Source: Cyrtodaria siliqua (lineage: Eukaryota > Mollusca > Bivalvia > Adapedonta > Hiatellidae). From it: a stretch of 64,000 bases of DNA. The notes beneath the pieces are model-generated. The model was not told where the DNA came from. It saw nothing but the letters and a program-made list of their open reading frames with translations, and did not search any database. The stretch spans positions 21,330 through 85,329 of the forward strand of contig JAWPHD010011288.1 in the NCBI GenBank assembly GCA_037043455.1, written 5' to 3'. The position numbers were made by a program, and so were the translations under genes. Below, one piece after another: positions 23,401 through 33,800 of this stretch (positions within the stretch are counted from its first letter, which is position 1; each line of letters begins with the position of its first letter).

Positions 23401-26400
23401 GGTTAAGAGTGCTAGTGTAAACAAGCTAAAAGTTGTTGACAGACGAAATGTGACAGGCGACGAGTGGTCACAATATAGCTCACACTCTTCGTGCTCAGGT
23501 GAGCTAAAAATGTCAAGGGGCCGTAACTCCGTCAAAAATCAGTGAACTGGAGAAAAAACGCAAAATGCACAACCAGACATCATACCAGTGCTTCCTGTTA
23601 AGTATCGTCAAATCCAACATGGCGTTTAAAAAAATAAATTAAAAAATAACAAAACAAGAGGCCCAAGAGGGCCTGTGGACGCTCTACTGGCTAACATGGC
23701 TCTTATAACATCAATGAAGCGAGTGACTGCCATTTATGTTTTATTGGAAGTTTCGGACAAAAAACAGCTTTTTGACTAAATCAAGGGCCATAACTAAAGA
23801 TCAGATGAAAAATAAAGGCCCTACCGTATTAATGAGGCAAAATATAGCATTTTTAACTAAATCAAGAGACATAACTCCTCTGTTACTGGTCCGACTGGTC
23901 CAACATAAAAAAAAAAAATGAAAAAAAAATATATATTAAAAAAAAAAAAAAAAAGGAAAAAAGATTTTTTTCAGTGTTTGCCTATACAAGCCTAAGTAAA
24001 ACTGTGACCCCCAGGGTGGAGCCAAATGTGACCAATGGGTCACCATTTGAACAAACTTGGTAGAAGACCATAAGCTAATAGCAAATGCAAAATATTAAAC
24101 CTCTGGCTCTTGCAGTTTCAGAGAAGAAGTTTTTTTAAGTTTTTCCCTATACATGTCTATGTAAAACATGTGACCCTTGGGGCAGGGTCAAATGTGACCC
24201 GAGGGTCACCATTTGAACAAACTTGGTAAAGGACCATAAGCTTATAGCAAATGCAAAATATTAAACCTTTGGCTATTGCAGTTCCAGAGAAGAAGATTTT
24301 TTTCTTCAGTTTTTCCCTATACAAGCATTTATGTAAAACTGTGACCCCGGGGCGGGGCAAGATGTGACACCAGGGTCACCATTTGAACAAACTTGGTAAA
24401 GGACCATAAGCTTATAGTAAATGCAAAATATCAAACCTCTGGCTGTTGTAGTTTCCGAGAAGAAGATGAAGAAAAAAATCCTATATAAGTCTATGTAAAA
24501 TTGTGACCCCCGGGGCGAGGACAAATTGGACCCCAGGGTCACCATTTGAACAAACTTAGTAGAGGACCATAAGCTGATGCTACATGTAATACATGAGAGC
24601 TCTGTGCCTTGTGGTTTCAGAGAAGAAGATTTTTTAAAGTTTTTTCCTATATGTCTATATGAAAAACATACAAAACCTCAATATACAAACTTTGGACCCC
24701 GGGGCACGGCCATTTTTTACCCCGGGGACTTTATTTGAACAATCTTGATAGTCTAGGCGTTGGCGATCATTTTAAAAGAAAAACTGCTGAAATCTGTTCA
24801 GCGGTTCTGGAGAAGAAGATTTTTTAAGGTTTCAACCATATATGGTAATGGCAGCCATCTTGGATGTAGCGCTGACCTAATTTTAACAAATCTAAAAAGC
24901 AATCATCTAAGGATCATCCATGTGAAGTTTGGTCAAAATTAGCCAAGCGGTTTCTGAGGAGAAGTCATTTGAAGAAAAGTTAACGGACGGACGACGGAAG
25001 ACGGACAACACACCATCCCATAAGCTCTGCTGGCCCTTGGCCAGTAGAGCTAAAAATAAATTAAGAAAAAAAAACTGGTAAATTTGGCTAAGATTGCTGA
25101 AGAAATGTGGCCTGTATCGTGTTAACATGTAAAATGTGTTTTTGCTGATTCAGGGGCCATAACTCTGGTGTTACTCGTCTGAGATCTTATGGTCATATAC
25201 AATCTGTGCAAGTCTGGTTAAGATAGCTCAAGAAATGTAATGTGGCCTCTATCTTGCAAACAAGCTAAAAGTTGACGACAGACAGACGATGGACGAAAAG
25301 TGGTCACAACCGCTCAACACTTGAGCACTCTTCGTGCTCAGGTCTCTTCGTGCTCAGGTGAGCTAAAAAGACCCTGGACAGAGAGATTATTATAGGTCTC
25401 TTGCATATTTATACATGTAGCTGAACACCCGCTTTTAATATGTCAGAATGTTAAGCATCTCTATAGAAATCTGGCATTACTAACCTTGCAAGGTTAAACA
25501 ATCTACCCTCAATTCCTGAGGTCCTGCCAGTGCCACCCCTAATATCAGTACTTCCAAGAGAAACACGTCTCTGGCTCTGTGGTGTCCTGCAAATAAAAAC
25601 ATGGGCAAATTATATGGACTGTCGTAACTAAAATCAAATGTACTCACTGTGATACTTAACATAGACATTTTTTTTGTGTAAATTCAGTCATAGTCAGTGT
25701 TTGATTTAGGCTGTTACTATAGCCGATATTGGGCCATATTCACAATTTTGTTTCTCAATTTTATGAAAAATCGCGCTTTAATTCCCACATCTGACGGTAC
25801 GGACTACGTTCCCAAAATATAGAAAAAAAACACACTGAAACGGCAGTTTTGGGGGTATCTAAAGAAAACCAAAATGGAGTTTATTTTGACTAGATTTAGG
25901 ATAATATAAACATGCTTTTTGAAAATAGAAAGCTGGAATTACTAATACCAGATATATCCTAAAACTTGCCAAAATAAACTCCATTTGGGCCACATCGGTA
26001 AATCAACTGCATTCCGTCTATTTCGGTACTTTGAGTAACCCCAAGCAGACCTGAATATTTCTGTAGACATAGTCAAAGAATATGTTGATTTGTGTTGTTG
26101 AAAAAAAACACAATCTTGAGATATTTAAAGGTAAAACACATACGTGACAGGTTGTTTATATATGTCGTGAAATTCAGTCTTTGAATTAAAATGTTTGTGT
26201 CACTAGCCCGAATTCTTATATACTCAATGAAAATCCGTACATTTTCCTTTAGTTCGACTTTATCAATAAAAAAACATTTCACTAGCCCGAATGACAGTTT
26301 ACTAGCCCCGGGCTTAGGGCTAGTGGATTAATTCGAAGACTGGAAATTGTGAGGCGACTGGCATTTCACAACAGTTCGCCATTGGATCTGACATCTACAG

Positions 26401-29400
26401 GGCAAATGTAACTGTGTGTTTTTTTTACTTAAAATAAATTTTGTGCCACTGACACTGGACACAGAGGCATACAGTTGGTATTGTTGTAACTTAGATCAAT
26501 TTTTCATTTGGTTGGTTGGTTGGTTGTATGGTGTTTTACGTCATTTTCACACATGTAAGGTTATATATGTCAGTCGATTTTTTGTGGTGGAGGCAGACCA
26601 CCCACTATTTTGGTTAGAACCAGTACTGTACACCTCCCGCCATCCGTAAGAATCAACACTTCCTCACTTACAAGTCGAGCTCTCTGTGGGATTCCAACCC
26701 GCAGCGATGAGAGGCGAAGGTTTACAACGCAATGGTGTATACAAGCAACATTGTTAACACAGAGACGCTTGCCTGCTAGTGGGATACATATTTTAGGGGA
26801 TACGACTTCACAAACTGTCAGCACAGTTTCAATCAGCACAGTACTTGAAACTGTGCAAGGTAACAATTCATAAAAATACATGTATTATTCATATGGGGAT
26901 CGAGGTGGCTTTGACTTTGCTTGGTATAAAACAAATAATGCTTTAATGGTCTCCGTTTAGCTGTTTAGTAAAAGTATGCTGAAACAGTGACAGTAACTGG
27001 AAACCATGTTATTGTTCTAAATCAATTGCTTAGTATTTCCAGGGCCTCCTCTGGCTTATTTTCTTCTTGCGCCACCACTTGCGCCAAATGAAAAAAGTTG
27101 GAGCCAAATTGGAGAAGTTGGAGCCAAATGACACCAATTCACTCAACATATATTTGTGATTTTTATGTATATTTTTATGTGTTTGTTGGTAGAGCATCCT
27201 ACACTAATGCGGTAGGGAATTGATCAATTAGTTATATGTGAATTATTCATTGAAAATGATATTGTCACTCATATTTTTATTGTAAAACATGTACTTGTAT
27301 ATTCCAAATATCATTTTAAATAATTATTTTAAATGATACTAACAGACATGATAGATGCTGATAGTATACTTATTTTAAATTAAAAACAAAACAAAGCAAT
27401 AGAACAGACTATGTATTTTGTTTTTTCATTTACGTTTAGAAGCCATTTTAAGAATTGGCAATGTTAAAAAATCAAATTGTTTCTTAAATTGGCCTCCTAT
27501 CAATTAAAACAAGTAAACACTAATTATATTGTCATTCACATTCATAGTTTTCTAAATATAACTTATAATTACAAGCGATACCTTTAATTATCAACAGCCA
27601 AAAATGTTATTGACTTTCTCACACTCGATTTGTCAACAAAGAAACAGTGGCAAACAGACATCAGGGTTCTCCACAGGCCATTTAAGCATAGCGGAGCCGC
27701 TGCGCTTGACTTCCAAAATCTTACATCCCGCGGTGCCTAAACTGCGCCGCTATGCTTAAAAACCAGAGCGCGGTGCTTTGATCTGAAGGCAAACACCGCC
27801 TTTAAAAACCCTTATGCGCACCGTACACAAATTCATAAACTCGCGTCAAACAATACACACAAGTAACACGTGACTGATCTATGCAGTATGCAGAACGTGC
27901 GATAACACGCTGTGTGATTAGTGGATTGTTGACAACAAATTGCAATTATCACGAGTTGATTGGATTGTCGGGTTGTTGTGGATTAATCAGTAATTGGGAG
28001 ATAATTGGGATGTGAGAATGTAACTTAAAGCAGTTGAACTGGACAGTTTGTTAATATTGGCAGTTTGTGTATCGGCTAACGTGTATTGTTCAAGACGGAA
28101 ATGAAAGATGTGATGTGCAGGAGTTTGTTTGTTTTGCGTAAGTAAGTATAATTGTTTTGGTTGTCATTTGATTTAAGTTTGTGCGTTAATAAATAAAATA
28201 AATAGCAATTGTGGGATAATATCTGGTCATTTGAAAAAAGAAAAGAAGAAATGAAGGTAGTTTATTTATCTGTTTACTTCAAAGCTTGTCAATATTTTGA
28301 AAACAAAAATACTAGAAATTACTTACAAAATAAAACAAAAATAATTCAGTTATTACTATTATTAAGCGTGTTGGTCTATTATATATTTATAATATATTAA
28401 ATTATTTATATATGTTTCTTCAGACCTTGGCCCGCCACTTTAACCAGGATGAAGATTCAATGATGATCGAGTGGAGACAAGTGAGGGAGGTTACAAAGAA
28501 TGACAGAGAGCTTCAGAAGTCTCACCCAAACTTGTACAATATTGCAGCTGTTGGTCTGCTTATTCCAACATCAACAGCAGATTGAATTAAGACAGCACAG
28601 GTCAACTCTGTGTAACAGAGTTCTCAATGCACTGCTGGCAGTAACAATGCAGGGCCCACCTCCATCAGTTTGAATATGACAGGGCAGTGGAAGAATGGCA
28701 CATGGCCAGACCTAGAAGGTCAAGCATCTGAATAGGAACTGCTAGCTAATATGTACAAGTCAAGACATTGAATGGGCTAACTTGTGTTGGATTTATTTGA
28801 GTGCTAAGGTTATATTTTTTAAGTATTATCAAATGTGCTGTTTTATTTCCAGGGATGAATATTGTGTAGTTGATGGTATTATATGTGTGCATGATGTGTT
28901 GATGTATATGTTGTATTATTGTGTATAAACTTATAATAAATCTTTGTATGTTTTCTTCTTCATCGTGTATTAAAACATAGATTATTTATTATTGTTTATT
29001 GTATGTATTTCAGATGCTGCATGTTGTGTTGATGTGTGTTGTATTATTGTGTATGTATTATTGTGTATGAACTTATTTTAGTTAATATTTTTATGAGATT
29101 TTTTTTAAAATAAAAGTCTTAAAACATGGATTATTTATTATATTGTTTATTATCATAAATATATAATTATATATGGCTTCCTAACATCACTTATATCACA
29201 CAAAAGAGTGCCTCACCGTCAATACAGGCAGTTACTAGAAGCCAAAAAAATCAACACATGAGGGGGATTCCCCCTCCCGTACCCTCCCCCAGCACGCGCT
29301 ACTATGCCACTATGCTTGAAAATAATCCTGTGGAGAACCCTGGACATCCATGTTGTTATTTAAAAAGTAAAGAAAAGAAATTACAGTTGTATGCAGTCAT

Positions 29401-30272
29401 CCCTTTATGACTTCAATCAGCTGTCAATTATCTGCTCAAGTGTCATAAAGTTTTCTTAATCCCATCACAGACCCTGTTTGTTAATTCAAGGTTCAGTGAA
29501 TCAGTGTGTGTGTGGTGTCAATTGTTTTTTTGTGAATTGTGAGGCTGCTTACAGCATAGAAAATATATCAAATTTGGCTTTTCAGCTTTTTTGGATGTCA
29601 CCAAACACTTTCGCCAAAGTTTGAAATTTAGAGACATTTTCATTTTTCTTTCTCATTTGGCTCCATTGGCGATGCCCAGAGGAGGCCCTGATTTCTTTTC
29701 AATCTGTGATTTACATATGTCACAGGGCTAGAAAAATGTGCAGCCAGACCGGGGCTCAAACCCAGGACACTCAGACTACCATTCTGATGCTTTACAGACT
29801 GAGTTAACCTGCCGGACAATGCAACATCAATCTACCTGTTTGATATCAATGACCCGTGACACACTCCCCCTACTTCCATGGGTACAGAAAATCATTTCGA
29901 ATGTTTCTCGGAGTTTACTCAGTCACGGTCCTCCATTGGGCGCCAGATGTCACAGTGCTAGAAAAATGTGCAGCCAGAAAAAATATGCAGATTTTTCTTT
30001 TAATCTAAAATTACTAAATCAATATCATTATCCGAAATTTATGAACATGGCGATATTAGTCCTACTTGCGCATTTGTTGATCAATAATTCAACAGTTTTG
30101 GGCAACCATTTAGAGCTAATCAACTTCATATTGCAATATATTGTCCATACCTTTGTATCGTTGGATCTCTTCCTGTCAGTTTTTTTATGTTCTCATCAAC
30201 ATCTTTAAGACTTTCTTTGGCCTTTTCGAGCTCATTTTGTAACGCATTCACGCCACGCACCGTTTCGGCCAT
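13198..30272 (-). CDS. PNN: Pinin (PNN), complete gene, 9 coding exons
   Basis: Pinin is a nuclear protein of the exon-junction complex periphery; with RNPS1 and SAP18 it forms the PSAP complex and affects alternative splicing. Coding exons (all minus): 30151-30272, 25485-25586, 19467-19535, 18190-18268, 17708-17805, 17013-17088, 16291-16446, 15044-15182, 13198-14456. Lengths sum to 2100 nt, 699 residues plus stop, close to vertebrate pinin, and every junction is GT-AG with matching phase. Family marks seen: N-terminal SLKDVDENIKKLTGRDP (about residues 21-37); NRRMFGLLLGTLQKFK (158-173) of the pinin/SDK/memA domain; a Glu/Lys/Gln/Arg-rich coiled coil (183-234); FIRTKAKPHLFFMP (248-261), matching the SAP18/RNPS1-binding (RSB-like) motif; then an acidic and Lys/Arg/Asp/Ser-repeat tail. 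The first ATG gives the conserved N-terminus. Introns are loaded with transposons. Confidence 0.95.
14476..14739 (-). mobile_element. tRNA-derived SINE (family S1) in PNN intron 8
   Basis: On the minus strand the head is GCTCCGTGGCCGAGGGTTAA (box A type) with GCGGGTTCGAATACC (box B type); the body is shared with 26506-26745, 47031-47288 and 57322-57500; the tail is (CAAA)n. It is flanked by CACATAAGATA (14465-14475) and CACATAAAATA (14740-14750), a 10/11 target duplication. It is in the same orientation as PNN and ends 19 bases before the exon 9 splice site. Confidence 0.85.
15044..15182 (-). CDS. PNN: PNN coding exon 8 (RSB-like motif)
   Basis: Residues 235-280. FIRTKAKPHLFFMP corresponds to the vertebrate segment YIRTKTKPHLFYIP, the part of pinin resembling the Acinus RSB motif that binds RNPS1-SAP18. 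The acceptor is TTAACAG and the donor GTATGT; it ends in phase 1. Confidence 0.95.
15953..16250. mobile_element. hAT-type MITE in PNN intron 7
   Basis: Perfect inverted ends CAGGGTTTCCCCCAG (15953-15967) and CTGGGGGAAACCCTG (16236-16250), flanked by AAACAT on both sides. Four internal copies of CAACATGCCTT may be subterminal binding motifs. Non-coding. Confidence 0.82.
16291..16446 (-). CDS. PNN: PNN coding exon 7
   Basis: Residues 183-234, a continuous charged coiled coil (EEQRIKIEKKLDEKF... KLLEQKMEMAQN), 52 codons in phase 0. The acceptor is CTGTACAG type and the donor GTAAGA. A hAT-type MITE lies 40 bp downstream of the donor (15953-16250). Confidence 0.94.
17013..17088 (-). CDS. PNN: PNN coding exon 6
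   Basis: Residues 157-182 with the hallmark RNRRMFGLLLGTLQKFK of the pinin/SDK/memA domain. The acceptor is TATTGCAG and the donor GTAAGC; it ends in phase 0. Confidence 0.96.
17708..17805 (-). CDS. PNN: PNN coding exon 5
   Basis: Residues 125-156, beginning PAIQSSVIATPKEERSRQ, which aligns with the vertebrate pinin stretch PALQSSVVATSKERTRR. The acceptor is TTTTCAG and the donor GTAAGG. Confidence 0.93.
18190..18268 (-). CDS. PNN: PNN coding exon 4
   Basis: Residues 98-124, an Arg/Gly/Pro segment followed by an acidic GDEDDFPQR. The acceptor is CTCTGCAG and the donor GTAACT; it ends in phase 0. Its GC content is far above the surrounding intron, as expected for an exon. Confidence 0.87.
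18366..18690. repeat. Local duplications and palindrome in PNN intron 3
   Basis: AACCGGTTAACCGGTT palindrome at about 18365-18381, then a roughly 69-bp tandem pair (18535-18670) containing GCGCGGTATTAT and GACCTCAAAATAAT. Unclassified. Confidence 0.65.
18876..19255 (+). pseudogene. hAT/ZBED-like BED zinc-finger relic flanked by inverted repeat
   Basis: Two inverted arms of about 61 bp (18876-18936 and 19193-19255) enclose plus-strand coding remains: SSVWDHRGLKKGATIV, then FCKICKVKCSGSTTHL with a downstream HLGRHYS. The spacing Cys-X2-Cys, then His-X(n)-His, fits a BED finger of hAT transposases. An 11-bp tandem duplication of TAGATCTAGGC (19070-19091) shifts the frame and brings in stops. 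It is a relic, not a functional gene. Confidence 0.65.
19467..19535 (-). CDS. PNN: PNN coding exon 3
   Basis: Residues 75-97 (RGIIQDESPVVIRRPVIGG...). The acceptor is TTTCCAG and the donor GTACAT; phase 2 to phase 2. Only this frame is open; the other two contain stops. Confidence 0.85.
19736..20388 (+). mobile_element. piggyBac deletion derivative (653 bp) in PNN intron 2
   Basis: Ends CCCTTTCGCTGCC and GGCAGCGAAAGGG are perfect inverted repeats of piggyBac type, flanked by TTAA on both sides (19732-19735 and 20389-20392). It keeps a short open frame (19962-20093) that looks like the acidic N-terminus of a piggyBac transposase; the catalytic DDD domain is deleted. Confidence 0.9.
19962..20093 (+). 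pseudogene. Truncated piggyBac transposase N-terminus
   Basis: A 43-codon frame starting MTSSKKGPTFTGAQVLQM, ending in an acidic stretch (YSDEEISDIFF) and stop. Its position just inside the left terminus of a piggyBac-type element supports origin from the transposase start; no catalytic residues are present. Whether it is expressed is unknown. Confidence 0.6.
20640..21928. repeat. Giant inverted repeat (arms about 630 bp)
   Basis: Left-arm motifs such as CAGGAACTGGTCAC, TCCAACAATACCTTTCTTCC and GGGGCCGAATGACGTCATAA reappear inverted in the right arm, ending GTGACCAGTTCCTG. The centre is near 21281. Confidence 0.92.
21937..22180 (+). repeat. tRNA-derived SINE-like repeat, copy 2
   Basis: Head GGCCCGCATAGCTCAGGTAG with GCTGGTTCAATTCGC, then the poly-T/TTGTACCGC segment and AAGCTAAAAGTTATGGACA, in the same order as 1317-1570 read on its minus strand. 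Confidence 0.68.
22560..23640. repeat. Diverged tandem/interspersed repeat (GGGCCATAACTCTG type)
   Basis: Three to four diverged units with GTGCAAGTTTGGTTAAGATT, GGGCCATAACTCTGGTGTTA and CTTCGTGCTCAGGTGAGCTA, a repeat style common in bivalve non-coding DNA. Another copy lies at 25080-25370 and short pieces at 32148-32240. Non-coding, within PNN intron 2. Confidence 0.7.
23650..25062. mobile_element. Interspersed element with five roughly 170-bp internal units
   Basis: Begins near AAGAGGCCCAAGAGGGCCTG and ends near GGCCCTTGGCCAGTAGAGCT, partly inverted ends. Inside, units starting GTGACCCC at about 24005, 24170, 24342 and 24503, with a weaker one near 24690, each carry CACCATTTGAACAAACTTGG and GACCATAAGC. 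The end contains the GACGGACAAC/CATCCCATAAGC motif that is amplified at 35876-36672. Confidence 0.65.
25485..25586 (-). CDS. PNN: PNN coding exon 2
   Basis: Residues 41-74, rich in Arg, Gly and Ser (RTPQSQRRVSLGSTD...). The acceptor is TTTGCAG and the donor GTTAGT; phase 2 in and phase 2 out. The match to vertebrate pinin is weak here, but the phases fit both neighbours exactly. Confidence 0.85.
26506..26745 (-). mobile_element. tRNA-derived SINE (family S1), copy 2, in PNN intron 1
   Basis: Same body as 14476-14739 (CACTTCCTCACTTACAAGTC, CCAGTACTGTACACCTCCCG); tail (CCAA)n at the left; the head is incomplete at the right. Sense to PNN. Confidence 0.8.
27662..29342 (+). mobile_element. hAT element, decayed, nested inside the 27040-29690 element
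   Basis: Perfect 16-bp inverted ends CAGGGTTCTCCACAGG (27662-27677; inverse 29327-29342), flanked by GACAT on both sides. The interior includes the C-terminal remains of a hAT transposase (28424-28733). Subterminal ATAGCGGAGCC/CTATGCTTAAA motifs recur near both ends. Confidence 0.87.
28424..28733 (+). pseudogene. hAT transposase C-terminal (dimerisation) remnant
   Basis: After a TTCTTCAG acceptor-like motif the frame reads TLARHFNQDEDSMM..., then HPNLYNIAAVGLLIPTSTAD, the typical C-terminal motif of hAT transposases, and stops at 28583. Further homologous pieces follow in other frames (NALLAVTMQGPPPS, then FEYDRAVEEWHMARPRRS), separated by a deletion, a frameshift and stops. Inactive. Confidence 0.82.
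29717..29978 (-). repeat. tRNA-like repeat bounded by 31-bp direct repeats
   Basis: Nearly identical direct repeats with GCTAGAAAAATGTGCAGCCA lie at 29717-29748 and 29947-29978. Between them, on the minus strand, is a tRNA-like block (GGTTAACTCAGTCTGTAAAGC, box A type; GGGTTTGAGCCCC, box B type) at 29747-29815. SINE-derived or a pseudo-tRNA; in PNN intron 1, 170 bp from exon 1. Confidence 0.65.
30151..30272 (-). CDS. PNN: PNN coding exon 1
   Basis: This exon encodes residues 1-40 plus two bases, from MAETVRGVNALQ to the conserved KKLTGRDP. The donor is GTATGG. The start lies about 150 bp inside an ordinary AT-rich upstream region with no obvious TATA box. Confidence 0.93.
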
Positions 30273-30579
30273 TTTAAATTCACATGGTCTGTTTGGTTCT
30301 GTGATTACGATTCAGGAACAAGATAGTTTTAATCGAGCAGCATTGTGCGACTTGTGTGTAATAGTGCCGCTCCAAACAACTAGATCTACTAGTAAAATAA
30401 GCTTCCCTGAACTTTAACATGCACTTAAATGAGCTTTACATACATAAACATTAATAAAACTAAATCAAATGGTAGTGATTGTATAGTCAAATAATAATAA
30501 AACCTAAGAAAGCAACAGTCTAACTGATCAACATTTGAAGAAAACGCAATCAACGACAAAAAGTAAGTCCCGGTGGTTA

Positions 30580-30860
30580 TAGGGACATAACTCACTCACT
30601 CACTCACATAAGGGACCATGGACAAAAGGGACCACATTTGGGGACAAAAGGGACATATGTCATTTGTGAGTTCTTATCATATAAATTGTTTAAATAACCA
30701 TTTCATAAAGATGGATAACTTATTGCATTTATAATCCAGCTTATTAATTAAATGATTGTATAAAAATACTAAATTAAAACTATGGTCCCTTGTTTCCCGT
30801 AATGTTGTCCCTTTTGTCTGTTCTCTTATGTCCATGGTCCCTTAATAATTTATGTCCCTA
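30580..30860. mobile_element. Palindromic MITE (TAGGGACATAA ends)
   Basis: Ends TAGGGACATAA (30580-30590) and TTATGTCCCTA (30850-30860); inner parts such as AAGGGACCATGGACAAAAGG are mirrored by CTTATGTCCATGGTCCCTTA. Lies upstream of PNN. A TA target duplication is possible but cannot be told apart from the end. Confidence 0.7.
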
Positions 30861-33800
30861 ATTCGTCCTGGGTCGGTATGTTGTAACTTATTTTGGCGTG
30901 ACATAAAGCAATTTAATATTAAATCAATTTATTTTTTCTTCCCGTTTTTAGAACTCATTACGTATTAATATAAGTACACTCTGGGATGAAAATTGAATAT
31001 AGGGGCCTGCATGGTACACTACAGTGTTTTGTAGGTGGTGTGCAAAATACCAGACTCAAAATGATTTTATTCATGCTGAAGTAAGTAAATTTCTTTCCGT
31101 AGTATAATTATAAAAATAAATCTTCTTCTTCTTCCTTCTTCCTTCTTCTTCTTCGTCCACTACAAGGGTTGTATTCTTCTCAGAATGTGGTTTATCCTAT
31201 GGTTATCAAATGATGTTAAAGATATTTAGCTTTCTCCTAATAAGTAGACTGAGTTGGTCTTATAGGCTTATTTTACTAACATCTGTGAATGTCTTGACGC
31301 AATTATCGCAATTTAAAGAAGATTTAAAGTTCTCCAGCCATGTTTTGTTTCATTAAATCGAAATCTATAACACAACAATAGATATTTACAATTCACACAT
31401 TGCAATATGTGAAAAGCGAGAACAAGATTGTATTTGCTGGCGTATAAAACTTTGAATAGGTAAATTAATCCACAGATAAATGTATTTATCAATTATCTGG
31501 CAACGGTTGTGCAGCTATACATTCAGATTTACCTCATTTAGTATCTACGTCATGCAAATAATACTTATTTTTACATACAACTTAGTAGCGGTTTTAAATA
31601 CATGTTTCTCTCCGGGACTTTCAAGAAATGTTCACATGACGTTTAAGCGTAAAATGTGTTAATTGATAATACTACAAAAAGGGTGGCCATTCATCTTTAA
31701 CGCCAAAAAATCACGGCAATATAGGGCATGCAACATGCAGACGTGCAATGGAATAGGTCGACATATTTATGTTTTATAAGGGATCATATTTACGTTTTAA
31801 TTGTTTAAATACACATAAACAAAAAAACTAACAAAACAAAACAAAAAATGCCAATATGTGCGATTGCGATGTCTCTGGGAATAGTATACGTGAAGTTGTC
31901 CATCTGAGAGTTTACAGTAAGCTATTTTATGCAATATGTTAAAAGACTAATATTGAAAGGTTTCAATGTTCAGTATTGCTTTATGTTAGATCACAATTTT
32001 AGCAGAACATTCCATACTATCTATAATTCCAGCACTTGTAATTGTTCATGATCGGGATTTCCATTGTCGTTTTTGGACGTGGGATTTTTAAGCTTTTGCA
32101 TGTTGAAACTGAGATTAGGTTCTTAGCGTGGTGGTGATTATTATATTCAAGGGCCATCACTCTGGTGTTACTAATCCGATCTAGCTCCTTTGGTGTTACT
32201 AATCCGATCTAGCTCCTCTGGTGTTACTAATCCGATATAGCTGGCTTTCGAACGTTTATGAGCTATAATTAGTATTCATTAATTTTATGTAATACAATAC
32301 AAATATTTTATTTCAGTATCATGTTGATAAAATGTCTCTTATACAATACAGTTATACAAATACGTATTACAAATAAAAGTATACATGATATTTATAAAAG
32401 CAATCAGAGTGGCTCTTCATAGAGATATGAGAGACTATTAAAACGTAAAACGTACAACTACATGTTATATATCAATATCTTGTAAGTTTAATATATTATT
32501 TCTAATTAAGTTTATCAAACGTTTATAATGAACATAAATAACTACATGCATTTACATTATCAACATCACATACACATACATGGCAACTCAAATCATATAA
32601 CAGTAAGTACATATTTGTTGTAGATTAATCAGGATTCTACTAACTCCTATCCATGCACTCCTCCTGGTACAATTTTAGAGTAAAACCAAGACGCTAGCAA
32701 TTCGTAAATCAATTATGTCTACTGAATATTAAATACTTACATATACAATATTTATAAGCAGATGGGCCATTGGACAGCAGTCAACTGTTAGGTAAAAGAG
32801 TGTTGTTGTTTTCTCTTCCTGAAATCATATGTACCCTGCCTCAGCCATACAATACATGTAACTGTCTGTATTAATTTCATTATGCCAACATATTATTTCA
32901 GATGAATATTGCATGTGAATGTAAAGATATTATAAGGTGTGGTAAGGGATGGTACTCCCCGACCCTTGCTCACCTATTGACGGGGAGATTAAAGACGGGT
33001 AAAAAAAAAAATACATATCTATAATTATGTGTTAATTAAATGCTCTTACAATATTACAAATTAATAAAAATGTCAATGCTCTTTAAATAAAATAATTAAA
33101 AATAAAGGTCTTCTTACCAATGTCCCTTCTAACCAATGGCGTTTGGCGTAAAATGACCCACACCCATGAAGAATGTACGCGAACTGTTGACCCCAAAACA
33201 GCTGCACCTTATTTGACAACGCTCCAAACAATGGCATCAAACTGTTTGATGTATTTTTGTACAGGAGTGCTCCGAACCATTCACACTGCATCATGACCAA
33301 CTTGAAGCTGAAAGCTCGATTATCAGCGTTCTTGGCTATATCATCATAGTTTAAATGTACAGTTGGCAGCCCAATATGGATTGTATACCCAACAATGAAA
33401 TACGACCGCGATTTTTTAAATATTTATGTTGGTTTAAAGTGAACAAAGTTTGATTAATCACCATTTACTGTCATGTTGTTGCAACTGCAACACATATTAA
33501 TTGTATCTAACATAAGCTGTAGCTTCAGAGGCAGCGAGCAATAGCAGGTCGTCAGCATGCAGCAGTTACTGAAACAGTTTAGTTTCTATTTACACCAATA
33601 AACTATTTATTTTTTCGAAAAGATATTGAATAAAATTGTTGTCACATTACAGCCTAGCTTGTTTAAGTATACAGCTTATACAAAGCCAGTCGGTTGTATG
33701 TATTATATTGATACATATCTGGTGGAAAATGGAGGTGCTAGAGCGCTAACGAGACAAACTATGGTATTTTAAAATAATTCCAGTGCAGCTGTTTCGTCCG

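Larger units (their letters stand above)
27040..29690. mobile_element. CAGGG-ended TIR element (2.65 kb) in PNN intron 1
   Basis: Perfect 15-bp inverted ends CAGGGCCTCCTCTGG (27040-27054; inverse 29676-29690) with ATTTC on both sides (27035-27039, 29691-29695). Subterminal GGAGCCAAATGA-like motifs occur at both ends. It is interrupted by a second CAGGG element at 27662-29342, so its own length is about 970 bp. No own transposase is seen. Confidence 0.8.
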
